DNA from: Novosphingobium profundi | Lineage (GTDB): Bacteria; Pseudomonadota; Alphaproteobacteria; Sphingomonadales; Sphingomonadaceae | Length of the DNA stretch: 64,000 bases | Direction of reading: 5' to 3' | NCBI RefSeq assembly: GCF_020524485.1 | Contig: NZ_JAIVLF010000003.1 | Span: 248,001 to 312,000 of the forward strand | In this document: one piece after another, positions 17,283 to 25,827 of the stretch | Position numbering within the stretch: the stretch's first letter is position 1 | Layout of the letters: each line of letters opens with the position of its first letter | The notes under the pieces: model-generated | The model's database searches: none | The model's input: only the letters and a program-made list of their open reading frames with translations | Told to the model about the DNA's origin: nothing | Position numbers and translations under genes: made by a program

Positions 17283-18485
17283 ATGGAAGACGAGTTCTAC
17301 CGCATCAAGCGCCTGCCGCCCTACGTTATCGCCGAAGTCAACGCGATGCGTCACGCGGCCCGGCGAGCGGGACAGGACATCATTGACCTGGGCATGGGCA
17401 ACCCCGACCTGCCGCCCCCGCAGCACGTCATCGACAAGCTGTGCGAAGTGGCGCGCAAGCCCGACGCGCACGGCTATTCGCAGTCCAAGGGCATTCCGGG
17501 CCTGCGCCGCGCCCAGGCCAACTACTATGGCAACCGCTTCGGCGTCGACGTCGATCCCGAGACCGAAGTCGTCGTCACGATGGGCTCCAAGGAGGGTCTC
17601 GCCAGCCTCGCCACCGCGATTACCGCGCCCGGCGACGTGGTCCTGGCCCCCAACCCCAGCTACCCGATCCACACCTTCGGCTTCATCATCGCGGGCGCGA
17701 CCATCCGCTCGGTGCCGACCACGCCCGACGAGCACTACTGGGAGCAGCTCGACCGCGCGATGGCCTTCACCGTCCCGCGCCCCTCGATCCTGGTGGTGAA
17801 CTACCCCTCGAACCCGACCGCCGAGACGGTGGACCTCGCCTTCTACGAGCGCCTCGTCGCCTGGGCGAAGGAGAACAAGGTCTGGATCCTGTCCGACCTT
17901 GCCTATTCCGAGCTCTACTACGACGGCAATCCGACCCGCTCGATCCTTGAGGTGCCCGGCGCCAAGGACGTCGCGGTGGAGTTCACCTCGATGTCGAAGA
18001 CTTATTCGATGGCGGGCTGGCGCATGGGCTTTGCGGTGGGCAACGCCAAGCTGATCGCGGCGATGAGCCGCGTGAAGTCCTACCTCGACTACGGTGCCTT
18101 CACCCCGATCCAGGCGGCGGCCTGCGCCGCGCTCAACGGCCCGCAGGACATCGTCGAGAAGAACCGCCAGCTCTACCAGAAGCGCCGCGACGTGATGGTC
18201 GAGGCCTTCGGCCGCGCCGGATGGGAGATCCCCAGCCCCAAGGCCTCGATGTTCGCCTGGGCGCCGCTCCCCCCCGCGCTCAGGGACATGGGCAGCCTCG
18301 AATTCTCCAAGCAACTTCTGACCGAGGCGGAAGTCGCCGTGGCCCCCGGCGTCGGCTATGGCGAGGACGGCGAAGGTTTCGTGCGCATCGCAATGGTTGA
18401 GAATGAACAACGCCTGCGCCAGGCCGCGCGCAACATCAAGCGCTTCCTGAACAGCAAGGGCGTCAACAGCACCACAACTTCGTAG
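17283..18485 (+). CDS. alaC: class I/II PLP aminotransferase, AlaC-like
   Basis: The 400-residue protein is a fold-type I aminotransferase. The N-terminal IIDLGMGNPDLPPP is typical of AlaC and LL-diaminopimelate aminotransferases. PLP-binding Lys239 is in SMSKTYSMAGWRMGF, and Asn173, Asn177 and Asp205 are in place (VVNYPSNPT, LSDLAYSEL). The closest functional match is glutamate-pyruvate (alanine) transamination, although LL-DAP or aromatic specificity cannot be excluded. It is divergent from phaC. Confidence 0.88.
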   Translation: MEDEFYRIKRLPPYVIAEVNAMRHAARRAGQDIIDLGMGNPDLPPPQHVIDKLCEVARKPDAHGYSQSKGIPGLRRAQANYYGNRFGVDVDPETEVVVTMGSKEGLASLATAITAPGDVVLAPNPSYPIHTFGFIIAGATIRSVPTTPDEHYWEQLDRAMAFTVPRPSILVVNYPSNPTAETVDLAFYERLVAWAKENKVWILSDLAYSELYYDGNPTRSILEVPGAKDVAVEFTSMSKTYSMAGWRMGFAVGNAKLIAAMSRVKSYLDYGAFTPIQAAACAALNGPQDIVEKNRQLYQKRRDVMVEAFGRAGWEIPSPKASMFAWAPLPPALRDMGSLEFSKQLLTEAEVAVAPGVGYGEDGEGFVRIAMVENEQRLRQAARNIKRFLNSKGVNSTTTS

Positions 18486-18611
18486 AATCATGCGCTTGCG
18501 AAGATATAGGTACTGCTACCTGTAATATTTTGCAGTTGTTGCTTCCCCCCATCGCACCCACTGTGCCTTCGAGAGAGACCGCAGTGAAACTTTGCGTTTG
18601 GGGGGACACAC

Positions 18612-19376
18612 ATGGCGCAGGCCCATAGTACGAAGGTTAACAGTAGAACATTCCGCTGGTTGGGCGCGGAGCCGCTTCCAGCCAGCCACGATCTGCGGAT
18701 ACGGGGCTGGAACCTCGTGGCGTGCGACGGTTCGGCCGAACCCGGTCAGGGCACCCTCAGCCTCATGGATCTCGCTGCCTACGAGGCCCTATGCGAGAGC
18801 GAAGCGGGCGCCGCGTTGAGCTGGACCTGCAGGAAATCGATCATGGTGATCGATGTCGATTCGAGCCGGGCGCGCGCCGACCTGCTCCACGTCGGCATCG
18901 GCGATGCCATTCCGGCAGATGTCTGCCTCGAGGAACTCGACGCGCGGGGGCGACTGCTGCTGGAAGCGGTCAAGAGCCTTCCGCGCGTGCGCCGCATCGG
19001 TCGCCTTCACCTCGACCTACTCGCGCGCGAAGGCTACCACGAAGACACCCCGCTCAATCTCAATCCGCGGGAATTCGCCCTGATCTGGCGACTGGCGGAG
19101 AACATCGATCGACCGGTCAGCAAGCAATCGCTGATCCACGATGTGTGGCGCATGGGGTTTGTGCCCGAGACGAACAGCATCGCGGTGCATATGTCGCGCC
19201 TGCGCCGCAAGCTTGCGCATGTCGGCATCCGCGACCTGATCGAGACGATCCCGGGCGGCGGCTATTCGCTGCGCAACCCGCAGACGCATGGCCTTTCCCG
19301 CGACGAGAGCCGGAGCGCAGGCACGTACTCCAGGCCACATGCCATGTCGTCGGCAAGCCCGAGCCTGACGAACTGA
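18612..19376 (+). CDS. winged-helix (OmpR-type) regulator with atypical N-terminal domain
   Basis: Residues from about 135 to 228 form an OmpR/PhoB-type DNA-binding domain (LNLNPREFALIWRLAENIDRPVSKQSL, IAVHMSRLRRKLA, IETIPGGGYSLR). The first 125 residues are the length of a receiver domain but lack its acidic pocket and phospho-acceptor Asp pattern, so this is not an ordinary response regulator. No histidine kinase is adjacent. A GTG-like leader with several AT-rich bases precedes the ATG; targets are unknown. Confidence 0.75.
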   Translation: MAQAHSTKVNSRTFRWLGAEPLPASHDLRIRGWNLVACDGSAEPGQGTLSLMDLAAYEALCESEAGAALSWTCRKSIMVIDVDSSRARADLLHVGIGDAIPADVCLEELDARGRLLLEAVKSLPRVRRIGRLHLDLLAREGYHEDTPLNLNPREFALIWRLAENIDRPVSKQSLIHDVWRMGFVPETNSIAVHMSRLRRKLAHVGIRDLIETIPGGGYSLRNPQTHGLSRDESRSAGTYSRPHAMSSASPSLTN

Positions 19377-19467
19377 CACCAGACCGTGATGTCCCTGTCC
19401 ATGGGCTCCCCCGGCCCCCTGGACAGCACATCACCTACCTCGCCCCGAGACATACAAACCCATCTGC

Positions 19468-19989
19468 TCAGCGCGGCAAGAGCGCGGCCAGGTCCTCCGG
19501 CGTATTGACGTTGGCCAACGGCCCCTCGCAGGCGACCGCGCGCGCCCCGATACTCTCGGCCAGACGCCGCATCGAGCGGCGCCCCTCTCCCATCAGGATC
19601 GCATCTGCCGCCGCGAACGCCGCGACGGGCCAATGCCCGATCACCGGTTGGTCCAGGAGGAAGGCGGGCGCGGGCGAAAGCCGGGCCAGCAGGTCGTCGG
19701 GCAGAAGCGGACAATCCACCGGCGCGCTGAGAACGGAGGCAAACGCCTGCTCTTGCGCGTGCCGCAAGGCCCCGGCAAGACCCGCCAGAGGCCCCATCCC
19801 GGCGCGCGGCCAATCGGGAAGAACCGCCACGGGCGCATCCTCCCGGCCCACGACGACAACCTCGTCACACCACGCCTGCAACTGCGCGACCGCTCTTTCC
19901 AGCAGGCTTTCGCCCGCAAAGCGCGCCAGCGCCTTGTCCGTGCCGAAACGCCGCGACTGGCCTCCCGCCAGCACCACACCCAGGATCAT
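19468..19989 (-). CDS. mobA: molybdenum cofactor guanylyltransferase MobA
   Basis: The 173-residue protein starts with VLAGGQSRRFGTDKA, the GTP-binding signature of MobA. It also carries the metal-binding SAPVDCPLLP motif and a C-terminal VNTPEDLAAL segment typical of the family. MobA adds GMP to molybdopterin to make the bis-MGD cofactor of DMSO-reductase-type enzymes. The start at 19989 is supported by GGAG nine bases upstream. The frame is open further upstream, but that part runs antisense across the tRNA-Cys gene and cannot be real. Confidence 0.92.
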   Translation of the reverse strand: MILGVVLAGGQSRRFGTDKALARFAGESLLERAVAQLQAWCDEVVVVGREDAPVAVLPDWPRAGMGPLAGLAGALRHAQEQAFASVLSAPVDCPLLPDDLLARLSPAPAFLLDQPVIGHWPVAAFAAADAILMGEGRRSMRRLAESIGARAVACEGPLANVNTPEDLAALLPR

Positions 19990-20213
19990 GCTTGCGCGCT
20001 CCTTGCCGCCCACACACGTTATGTGCCCTGTCACGATGGCGCAGCCGCCCCCGCGCGTGCAAGCCTCCCGCCCCACCAACGCGCGGTACATGGCCCGAAA
20101 AACCGGCATTTGCACAGGAACCTGCGAAAGAATTCGACCCAGCATCGTTTTCGCGCCGAAAAGCCATTGCGCAAGCCGCCATCCGTTGTTACTGGCGCTT
20201 CCTCCACACCGAA

Positions 20214-20287
20214 GGCCCGATGGCGGAGTGGTGACGCAGCGGACTGCAAATCCGTATACGCCGGTTCGATTCCGGCTCGGGCCTCCA
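20214..20287 (+). tRNA. tRNA-Cys (anticodon GCA)
   Basis: The acceptor stem pairs GGCCCGA (20214-20220) with TCGGGCC (20277-20283). The anticodon loop CTGCAAA carries GCA, the T-arm is CCGGTTCGATTCCGG, and CCA is encoded. The 74-nt length is normal for tRNA-Cys. Its 3' end is the attachment site of the island that follows. Confidence 0.96.
20265..20287 (+). other. attL of the genomic island (tRNA-Cys 3' end)
   Basis: These 23 bases, beginning TTCGATTCCGGCTCGG and ending CCTCCA, recur at 49610-49631 with one G fewer in the acceptor part. Tyrosine integrases of the P4 type commonly use the T-arm and acceptor of a tRNA as the crossover site, and an integrase of that type begins 163 bases downstream. 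Confidence 0.85.
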
Positions 20288-20398
20288 TTTTTGCTTCTCA
20301 GCAGGTCTGAAAGCACCCCAAAACTGGCTGTTTTCTGCGGTTTTTGAGTGGTATTATGGCTCCGTCAGGTTCGGGCCATTTCACTAAATCTCACCAAA

Positions 20399-20451
20399 AT
20401 GATGGTAGATTTGATGGTTGTCCCGCCAAAGTAATCGGGAGCTACCATCAT
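20399..20451 (+). promoter_or_regulatory. inverted repeat enclosing the integrase ribosome site and start
   Basis: ATGATGGTAG at 20399-20408 is the exact reverse complement of CTACCATCAT at 20442-20451, and the second arm includes the first two bases of the integrase ATG (20450-20452). The pairing could hide the start codon in mRNA or form an operator for autoregulation. Only the repeat itself is observed. Confidence 0.6.
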
Positions 20452-21700
20452 GTCCTACGGAAACCGGCAGAAATCCGGGCTAAATGCGGCCTGTGTGTCG
20501 CGTGCAAAACCCAGGGACAAGGCCTACAAGCTCAGCGACCGCGACGGGCTCTATCTACAGATCGAACCGAGCGGCACCAAGTCCTGGAGAATGAACTACC
20601 GCATTCTCGGAAAACAGAAAACTATCAACTTCGGCCGTTGGCCTGAGCTGCCTCTGGGCGAAGCGCGGACACGTCTGCTCGACGCAAGGCGCCTCATCGC
20701 CGATGGAACGGACCCGATCGAGCAGGCCAAGCTGGAAAAGATCGCAAAGACCCTCGCCGCCTCGCATACGTTTGAGGCCGTTGGGAACGAGTGGCTGGAA
20801 AAGATCGGTGCCGAGGGCGCAGCGGCGATGACGATCAAGAAGTCGCGCTGGCTTCTCGCCAAGCTCTATTCCGCGCTCGGCCAGCGTCCGATTGCCGAAA
20901 TCACTCCGCATGAGCTGCTCCTCGCGCTCAAGAAGATCGAGGCCTCGAAGCGGTACGACACCGCCAATCGCGCGCGCACTGCCGCCAGCCAGGTCTTTCG
21001 TTATGCGATCGCGACCGCCCGTGCCGAGCGCGATATCGCTACGGACCTGCGCGGCGCGCTTATCACTCCGAAAACGACCCACCGGGCTGCGATTACCACA
21101 CCGGTCGAGGCCGGTGCACTCCTGCGCACCATCGACACCTACGACGGCTATGCCCTCACTCGAACCGCGCTGCGTTTGCTCGCGCACGTCTTCGTCCGTC
21201 CAGGCGAACTGCGCTGGGCCGAATGGAAGGAGTTCGACCTCAAGAAGCGGGTCTGGACGATCCCGGCCCACAAGATGAAGATGCGACGCCCTCATGCCGT
21301 TCCACTGTCGCTTCAGGTGCTGGGCATCTTGAACGAGATTGAGCACGACGCCGATTACAGCCCCTTCCTTTTCCCTTCGCTGCGCTCCGTCGAGCGCCCC
21401 ATGTCGGACAACACGATCAACGCCGCGCTCCGGCGGCTCGGCTACGGCAAGGACGAAATGACCGGCCACGGGTTTCGGGCGCTGGCCGCAACCCTGCTCA
21501 ACGAAATGGGCTGCTGGAATCCCGATGCGATCGAACGCCAGCTCGCCCATGCCGATGGCAATTCCATTCGCCGCGCCTATGCGCGCGGCCAGTACTGGGA
21601 CGAGCGCGTTCGCATGATGCAGCACTGGTCGGACCATATCGACCAGCTGCGCGACGGGGCGACGGTTCTGCGACCCAAGTTTGGCCATAGCGGGTCATGA
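20450..21700 (+). CDS. tyrosine-type site-specific integrase (P4-like)
   Basis: The 416-residue protein has an N-terminal DUF4102 arm-binding domain (KPRDKAYKLSDRDGLYLQI), a core-binding SAM-like domain at about 105-200, and a C-terminal catalytic domain. The catalytic residues are visible as Arg250 (VRPGELRW), His340 and Arg343 (GHGFRALAATLLNE), His367 (LAH) and Tyr377 (RAYARG). It should insert and excise the island at tRNA-Cys. Its position directly downstream of the tRNA is typical. Confidence 0.95.
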   Translation: MSYGNRQKSGLNAACVSRAKPRDKAYKLSDRDGLYLQIEPSGTKSWRMNYRILGKQKTINFGRWPELPLGEARTRLLDARRLIADGTDPIEQAKLEKIAKTLAASHTFEAVGNEWLEKIGAEGAAAMTIKKSRWLLAKLYSALGQRPIAEITPHELLLALKKIEASKRYDTANRARTAASQVFRYAIATARAERDIATDLRGALITPKTTHRAAITTPVEAGALLRTIDTYDGYALTRTALRLLAHVFVRPGELRWAEWKEFDLKKRVWTIPAHKMKMRRPHAVPLSLQVLGILNEIEHDADYSPFLFPSLRSVERPMSDNTINAALRRLGYGKDEMTGHGFRALAATLLNEMGCWNPDAIERQLAHADGNSIRRAYARGQYWDERVRMMQHWSDHIDQLRDGATVLRPKFGHSGS

Positions 21701-21789
21701 ACGACCGACGTGAATGTGGCCTAGCTACATGCACGTTCACGAGTTAACAGTAGAAATGTTAAATCGCTCGCGGAACCGAGAACTCAGTT

Positions 21790-22244
21790 ATGAGAAAGAT
21801 GCATATTGCGATGCCGGCCTCACTTCTAGCTGTCAGCCTCAGGAAGCCGACAATCCTGTAGAAAACAACTCCTCGTCAGCGCCAGACGATACCCCAACGC
21901 CCGTGGCACGACTTAATGCCGATGACCTTGTGCGCGTTTGTAAGGCTGGTCAGGCCTTCACTGTTGGACGCGCGACCGAAGGCATGGCAGCGTCACTCTC
22001 GACAGATGGCCTCGTCCGTCTCAGCTATACCCGCGACGACGGCAAACATTTTGACTACGATTGCATGGTCAGAGGCGATGTCATTCGCACGCGGATGATT
22101 GATGAAGGAGGCCCGGGAACAGGTCCCGGAGCTTGGTCTGGGCGTGGATCCACGACTACCTTCAGCGCTCTCACTCCAACCTCCGTCCACATCAAGGACG
22201 TGTATTTCGATGGTTCGGTGGACGAAGGCACGATCGAATTCTGA
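21790..22244 (+). pseudogene. frameshifted lipoprotein gene
   Basis: An ATG at 21790 opens a lipoprotein signal, MRKMHIAMPASLLA, but this frame stops at 21861. The frame one base over continues as CQPQEADNPVENNSSS and runs to 22244 with protein-like sequence (LVRVCKAGQAFTVGR, GLVRLSYTRDDGKHFDYDCMV). Adding one base near 21830 would join them with a perfect lipobox, LLAC. The gene is therefore either broken by a one-base deletion or affected by a sequencing error. The function of the roughly 150-residue mature protein is not recognised. Confidence 0.65.
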
Positions 22245-22675
22245 ACACAGATCGACGCGATTATAGGGACAACTGCGTCCCAGCCCTGACGGCCTGACCG
22301 CGCTCTACTTCCGCTGCCGCTCCAGCCGAGCCACCTTGCGGCGTCTCGTCGGCATAGCCGTCACGATCGCATGACGCGTTTCGCCCCGCCTTGGACGGGC
22401 CGGGCGGGCTGCTCTTCGCATCCCGCCAATGGTCGCCGCGCGTGAGGCGCGGCGGCGTTGAGCCTTGACGGCTCCGTAGTGGCGGGGGGGGGCGTCGCGG
22501 CCCTCTAGCCCCGCCTCGACGGCGCGCAACCCGTTCGCTGCGCTGCCGGGTGCTCCTCTTTGTTTCGCCCCTTCGGGTGCGCCCCGCCTTTAGCCGGCGG
22601 AGCTTCTGGTCTGCTCCTGCCGCCCCCCGCCACCCTGGCGCCGGTCAATGGCGGTTGAGGAAAGGAGCAGGAGTT
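22245..22675 (+). other. non-coding GC-rich leader upstream of ardC
   Basis: No convincing gene is seen on either strand. The stretch is very GC-rich, with a run of eight G residues near 22482-22489 and several short self-complementary segments. A strong GGAGCAGGAG ribosome site sits at its right end, just before ardC. Confidence 0.5.
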
Positions 22676-23557
22676 ATGGCCGACCGTCAGAGCCTTTATG
22701 GCGATGTGACCGCACGTGTGATCGCCGAGCTGGAAGAAGGACGCCTTCCGTGGGTACAGCCTTGGGACAAGGCCCGGTGTGCATGCACGATGCCGCACAA
22801 CGCGGTGTCAGGACGGGTGTACTCCGGAATTAATGTGCTGATCTTGTGGTGCGAGGCGGTGGAGCGTCAGTTCACGTCGCAGCGCTGGCTTACCTACAAG
22901 CAGGCCGAGAAGGCAGGCGGGCATGTCCGGCGGGGCGAGAAAGGCACTGTCATTTGCTATGCCGACCGCTTCACCCCCAAGGACGAGGCCGCAAAAGCTG
23001 CAGGCGAGGACCGCGAGGCGCGCACGATTGCCTTCCTGAAGCGCTTCACGGTGTTCAATCTCGATCAGATCGAGGGGCTGCCCGAACAGTATACGGAAGA
23101 ACCGGTGGTGCCTGATCCCGTGATCACGATAGCCGAAGTGGACAAGCTGGTTACCGCCAGCGGTGCCGACTTCCGGATCGGTGGGAGCGAAGCGTTCTAT
23201 TCACCCAAGCAAGACTATGTGCAGGTGCCCCCGCAGGCCGCCTTCCATGATCCGGTAAACTGGTTTCGCACGGCGCTGCACGAGCTTGGCCATTGGGCTG
23301 GCGGCAAGGGACGGCTGGAGCGCAATCAGAGCGGCAAGTTCGGTTCAGCCTTGTACGCCAAGGAGGAACTGGTCGCGGAAATGACCTCGGCGTTTGCCTG
23401 CGCGTCGCTGGGCATCGAGCCCACGGTTCGCCATTCCGATTACATTGGGGCGTGGCTTGAAGTGCTGCGCGCTGACGAGAAGGCGATCTTCCGGGCGGCA
23501 AGTGCAGCCAGCAAGGGCGCCGACTACCTCCTTGCTTTCGGGGAGGACGTGGCATGA
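22676..23557 (+). CDS. ardC: ArdC-like antirestriction protein
   Basis: The 293-residue protein has the ArdC N-terminal ssDNA-binding domain (YGDVTARVIAELEEGRLPWVQPW, NAVSGRVYSGINVLIL) and a C-terminal zinc-metallopeptidase-like domain. The latter carries HELGH at residues 202-206 and a downstream glutamate in EELVAE. ArdC protects incoming single-stranded DNA from restriction during conjugation. The frame is open upstream, but the ATG at 22676 has the ribosome site and the family start. Its stop overlaps the next ATG. Confidence 0.93.
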   Translation: MADRQSLYGDVTARVIAELEEGRLPWVQPWDKARCACTMPHNAVSGRVYSGINVLILWCEAVERQFTSQRWLTYKQAEKAGGHVRRGEKGTVICYADRFTPKDEAAKAAGEDREARTIAFLKRFTVFNLDQIEGLPEQYTEEPVVPDPVITIAEVDKLVTASGADFRIGGSEAFYSPKQDYVQVPPQAAFHDPVNWFRTALHELGHWAGGKGRLERNQSGKFGSALYAKEELVAEMTSAFACASLGIEPTVRHSDYIGAWLEVLRADEKAIFRAASAASKGADYLLAFGEDVA

Positions 23558-23838
23558 TGCGGCGTTTCTACCAGCTGGAGCAGGCTATCCGCGAAGCGTT
23601 CCTGCGCGATGCCTTCCCCGAGTACGAGGATCCGCAGTTGCGGCGGGTGGCGCGGGCCGTTCATTCGCTGCCGCGCTTCCACCGTCAGCTGTTCTGCCTC
23701 GTGCGCTACGAGAACTGGTCCTACGACGAGATCGCCGCGCGCTTCGACATCAGCGTGCGCAGGGTGGAGATCGAGATGGGGCGCGCGATTGCCATGATTA
23801 GCCTGTCGCTGGATCGGCAAAAGCGCAAGGGCTGGTGA
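23554..23838 (+). CDS. sigma-70 region 4-like small DNA-binding protein
   Basis: The 94-residue protein contains a sigma-70 region 4-like helix-turn-helix: LPRFHRQLFCLVRYENWSYDEIAARFDISVRRVEIEMGRAI. There is no region 2, so it is not a complete sigma factor. It may be a small regulator of the island. It is translationally coupled to ardC by an ATGA overlap and is followed by a perfect hairpin. Confidence 0.75.
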   Translation: MMRRFYQLEQAIREAFLRDAFPEYEDPQLRRVARAVHSLPRFHRQLFCLVRYENWSYDEIAARFDISVRRVEIEMGRAIAMISLSLDRQKRKGW

Positions 23839-23845
23839 GCAAACG

Positions 23846-23871
23846 GGCGCGCCCGCTGCGGCGGGCGCGCC
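23846..23871. terminator. GC-rich hairpin between convergent genes
   Basis: GGCGCGCCCGC (23846-23856) pairs perfectly with GCGGGCGCGCC (23861-23871) over a four-base loop, between the sigma-like gene and the convergent alpA-like gene. There is no long T-run, so termination is likely but not certain. Confidence 0.65.
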
Positions 23872-23898
23872 TGGTTCTTACTGGATTGGGATGGCTGC

Positions 23899-24120
23899 TC
23901 ATGCCTTGGGCGGGAAATCTTCGACCGAGTAGAAGATGGGATTGCGCATCCATTCGGTGACGGCGCTTTCGCGCCACCCGCAGCATCGTTCGGCGAGGCG
24001 CACTTGCCTGGGAAAGGTCCCGCTCTGAATCTTGCGGTAGAGGGTCGCGCGGGAAAGGCCCGTACGGTCGAGCACATCGCCGAGGCGAAGAAAGCGGTCA
24101 GGGGGCGTCATCATGTTCAT
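23899..24120 (-). CDS. AlpA-family excisionase/transcriptional regulator
   Basis: The 73-residue protein has the MerR-like winged helix of AlpA proteins: FLRLGDVLDRTGLSRATLYRKIQSGTFPRQVRLAERCCGWRESAVTEWM. AlpA proteins control excision of P4-type elements and act as recombination directionality factors, which fits the integrase of this island. The ATG at 24120 is preceded by GGAGG at a spacing of nine bases. The long open frame upstream is not used. Confidence 0.9.
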   Translation of the reverse strand: MNMMTPPDRFLRLGDVLDRTGLSRATLYRKIQSGTFPRQVRLAERCCGWRESAVTEWMRNPIFYSVEDFPPKA

Positions 24121-24820
24121 GTGGCATGTCCTCCGATTTGGTGAGGTGGACTGGCCGGCCACGAACAAGAATGGGCCAAAACGAGCCCGGATCAAGGGTA
24201 TGCGGCACTGGCTGAAGCGCAGAACCTGGCGAAGTGAACGATCCGGGACGTCTAAGGACGGTTGGGGACGAACGAAAAAATATTCCGCCAGAATTTCCAT
24301 TTTGACGTTCTGCTCGCAAGCCGTCTCAACAGGCATCGGGAGCCACCCGATATACCGAATATCTGGCCGAATCACTCAACGTAGGGCAACGATGGATGGA
24401 CGGCAGGGCTGCATTCGCGCACCGCAAAAGTGATTTCGATCCAGGCCATAAGCCCACCTTTGAATGGCGTGTTGGGGCCGGTTGCCGTCCGACCGGTTCG
24501 GAGGAGCCAGTCCGCCAAAGGCGACATTGCCGCTTCGGCCTAGCCTGGTTAGAAGGTCCTGCCAGCGTGACGGAATTGGTAGACGTATCGCAACAGCGAT
24601 CCCGGAAGCGGGTGCGGGTTCGATCCCCTGCCGCTGGCATCTAGCCTGGGCCGGTAGGCGACAGTCCGCATTTGAGATTGCGGATCACGAAGCGGACGGA
24701 AGATTATTTTCCGACAGCGGCTATGGGGCCACTAAGTGTTACCTGCGCGGGCTGAATTTGTGCTTTCCTACTTGAAGCTCTCGTTATATGTCGGTTTGAC
24801 AAAGCGAGGGGGGACAGCGC
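24121..24820. other. gene-free stretch with a tRNA-like sequence
   Basis: No supported coding region lies here. The only recognisable object is the tRNA-Leu-like sequence at 24561-24639. The right end carries GAGGGG just before the TTG start of the protease gene. Confidence 0.5.
24561..24639 (+). other. aberrant tRNA-Leu-like sequence without a normal anticodon arm
   Basis: The acceptor stem is perfect (GCCAGCG with CGCTGGC), a leucine-type D-arm follows (ACGGAATTGGTAGACGT), and TTCGATC of the T-loop is present. The anticodon region, TCGCAACAGCGA, folds as four pairs with a four-base loop. It is followed by a CCCG/CGGG variable arm and a T-stem with mismatches. CCA is not encoded. It may be a decayed tRNA, an old attachment-site remnant or a structured RNA. 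I do not call it a working tRNA. Confidence 0.55.
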
Positions 24821-25825
24821 TTGGCTGGTTATGACGCGCGTAAATCAATCTACGAGCAAATCGAAGCGTCGCGTGAGAGCCGAGTTCTAGCTTATGTCAC
24901 AGGCGATCGCCCCGGAGCAGAGACGCAAGTCTCTCCCGAGATTGTAGACTTGTTCGTCGACCATCTCGACGCGATCTGGCCGACCAAGCGGATTTCACTG
25001 ATCCTATACACGAATGGCGGTGATACAGCGGCCGCATGGCGGCTTATCAATCTGATCCGCACATTCTGTGATGAGTTGGAAGTGATCGTCCCCGTTAAGG
25101 CGTTGAGCGCAGGAACGCTCATATGCCTTGGGGCAAATAAGATCGTTATGACAAAGCAGGCCACCCTTGGCCCGATCGACCCCAGCTTGAACAGTCCGCT
25201 TGGCCCGATCGTTCCCGGCGGGAATCCGAACCATCGTGCGCCGGTGAGCGTGGAGGCCGTGCAGGGCTACCTTGACGTCGCGATCAACGAACTGAAAATC
25301 ACCGATGGTGCGGCCCTCGCCGGAATCTGGACTAATCTCTCAGAGAAAATTCACCCGTTGGTGCTTGGCCAGATATTCCGAACCCGTCAGCAAATTAGAA
25401 CGCTTGCGCGGAGACTGTTGGAATTCCAGAAGACGGAAGCCGATGTGATTGACCGGATAGTGTCGTTCCTGTGCAGCGAATCAGGGAGCCACGATCACAC
25501 AATCAATCGGCGTGAAGCGCGCGGCCTCGGCTTGGCCGTCGAGAACCCCAGTCAGGAACTTTACGAGATTTTAAAGGCTTTGCAGCAGGACTACGTTGAA
25601 TCTTTGTCGCTGCGGACGCCGTTCAATCTGGATACACTACTTGCGGGTCAGCAGCAGGCGGACTATGCGACGCCGCGCGCACTGATCGAAAGCAGTGCAT
25701 TCGGCAGTCACCAGTTTGTCTCGGAAGGCACCGTGTCGCGAATTGAGGTCCCCAATCCGATGGGACCGCCCCAAGTGGGTATCCAAGACATGAGGCGTTT
25801 CGAGGGATGGCGCAAGGAGGCATGA
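24821..25825 (+). CDS. SDH-family Clp-fold serine protease
   Basis: The 334-residue protein resembles the serine dehydrogenase proteinase (SDH/SppA-like) family with a ClpP/crotonase fold. ILYTNGGDT (about 62-69) is the oxyanion glycine motif, and the nucleophile should be Ser96 in ALSAGTLICLGAN, followed by KQATLGPIDPSL. No signal peptide or membrane segment is seen, so it is cytoplasmic. The start is a TTG at 24821 with GAGGGGGG upstream; no suitable in-frame ATG exists nearby. A small gene follows two bases after its stop, forming a probable two-gene unit. Confidence 0.82.
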   Translation: MAGYDARKSIYEQIEASRESRVLAYVTGDRPGAETQVSPEIVDLFVDHLDAIWPTKRISLILYTNGGDTAAAWRLINLIRTFCDELEVIVPVKALSAGTLICLGANKIVMTKQATLGPIDPSLNSPLGPIVPGGNPNHRAPVSVEAVQGYLDVAINELKITDGAALAGIWTNLSEKIHPLVLGQIFRTRQQIRTLARRLLEFQKTEADVIDRIVSFLCSESGSHDHTINRREARGLGLAVENPSQELYEILKALQQDYVESLSLRTPFNLDTLLAGQQQADYATPRALIESSAFGSHQFVSEGTVSRIEVPNPMGPPQVGIQDMRRFEGWRKEA

Positions 25826-25827
25826 CC

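Noticed and set aside
24561..24639. Calling the tRNA-Leu-like sequence a functional tRNA
   Set aside because: No seven-base anticodon loop can be formed and the T-stem has mismatches, so it is kept as a tRNA-like sequence only.
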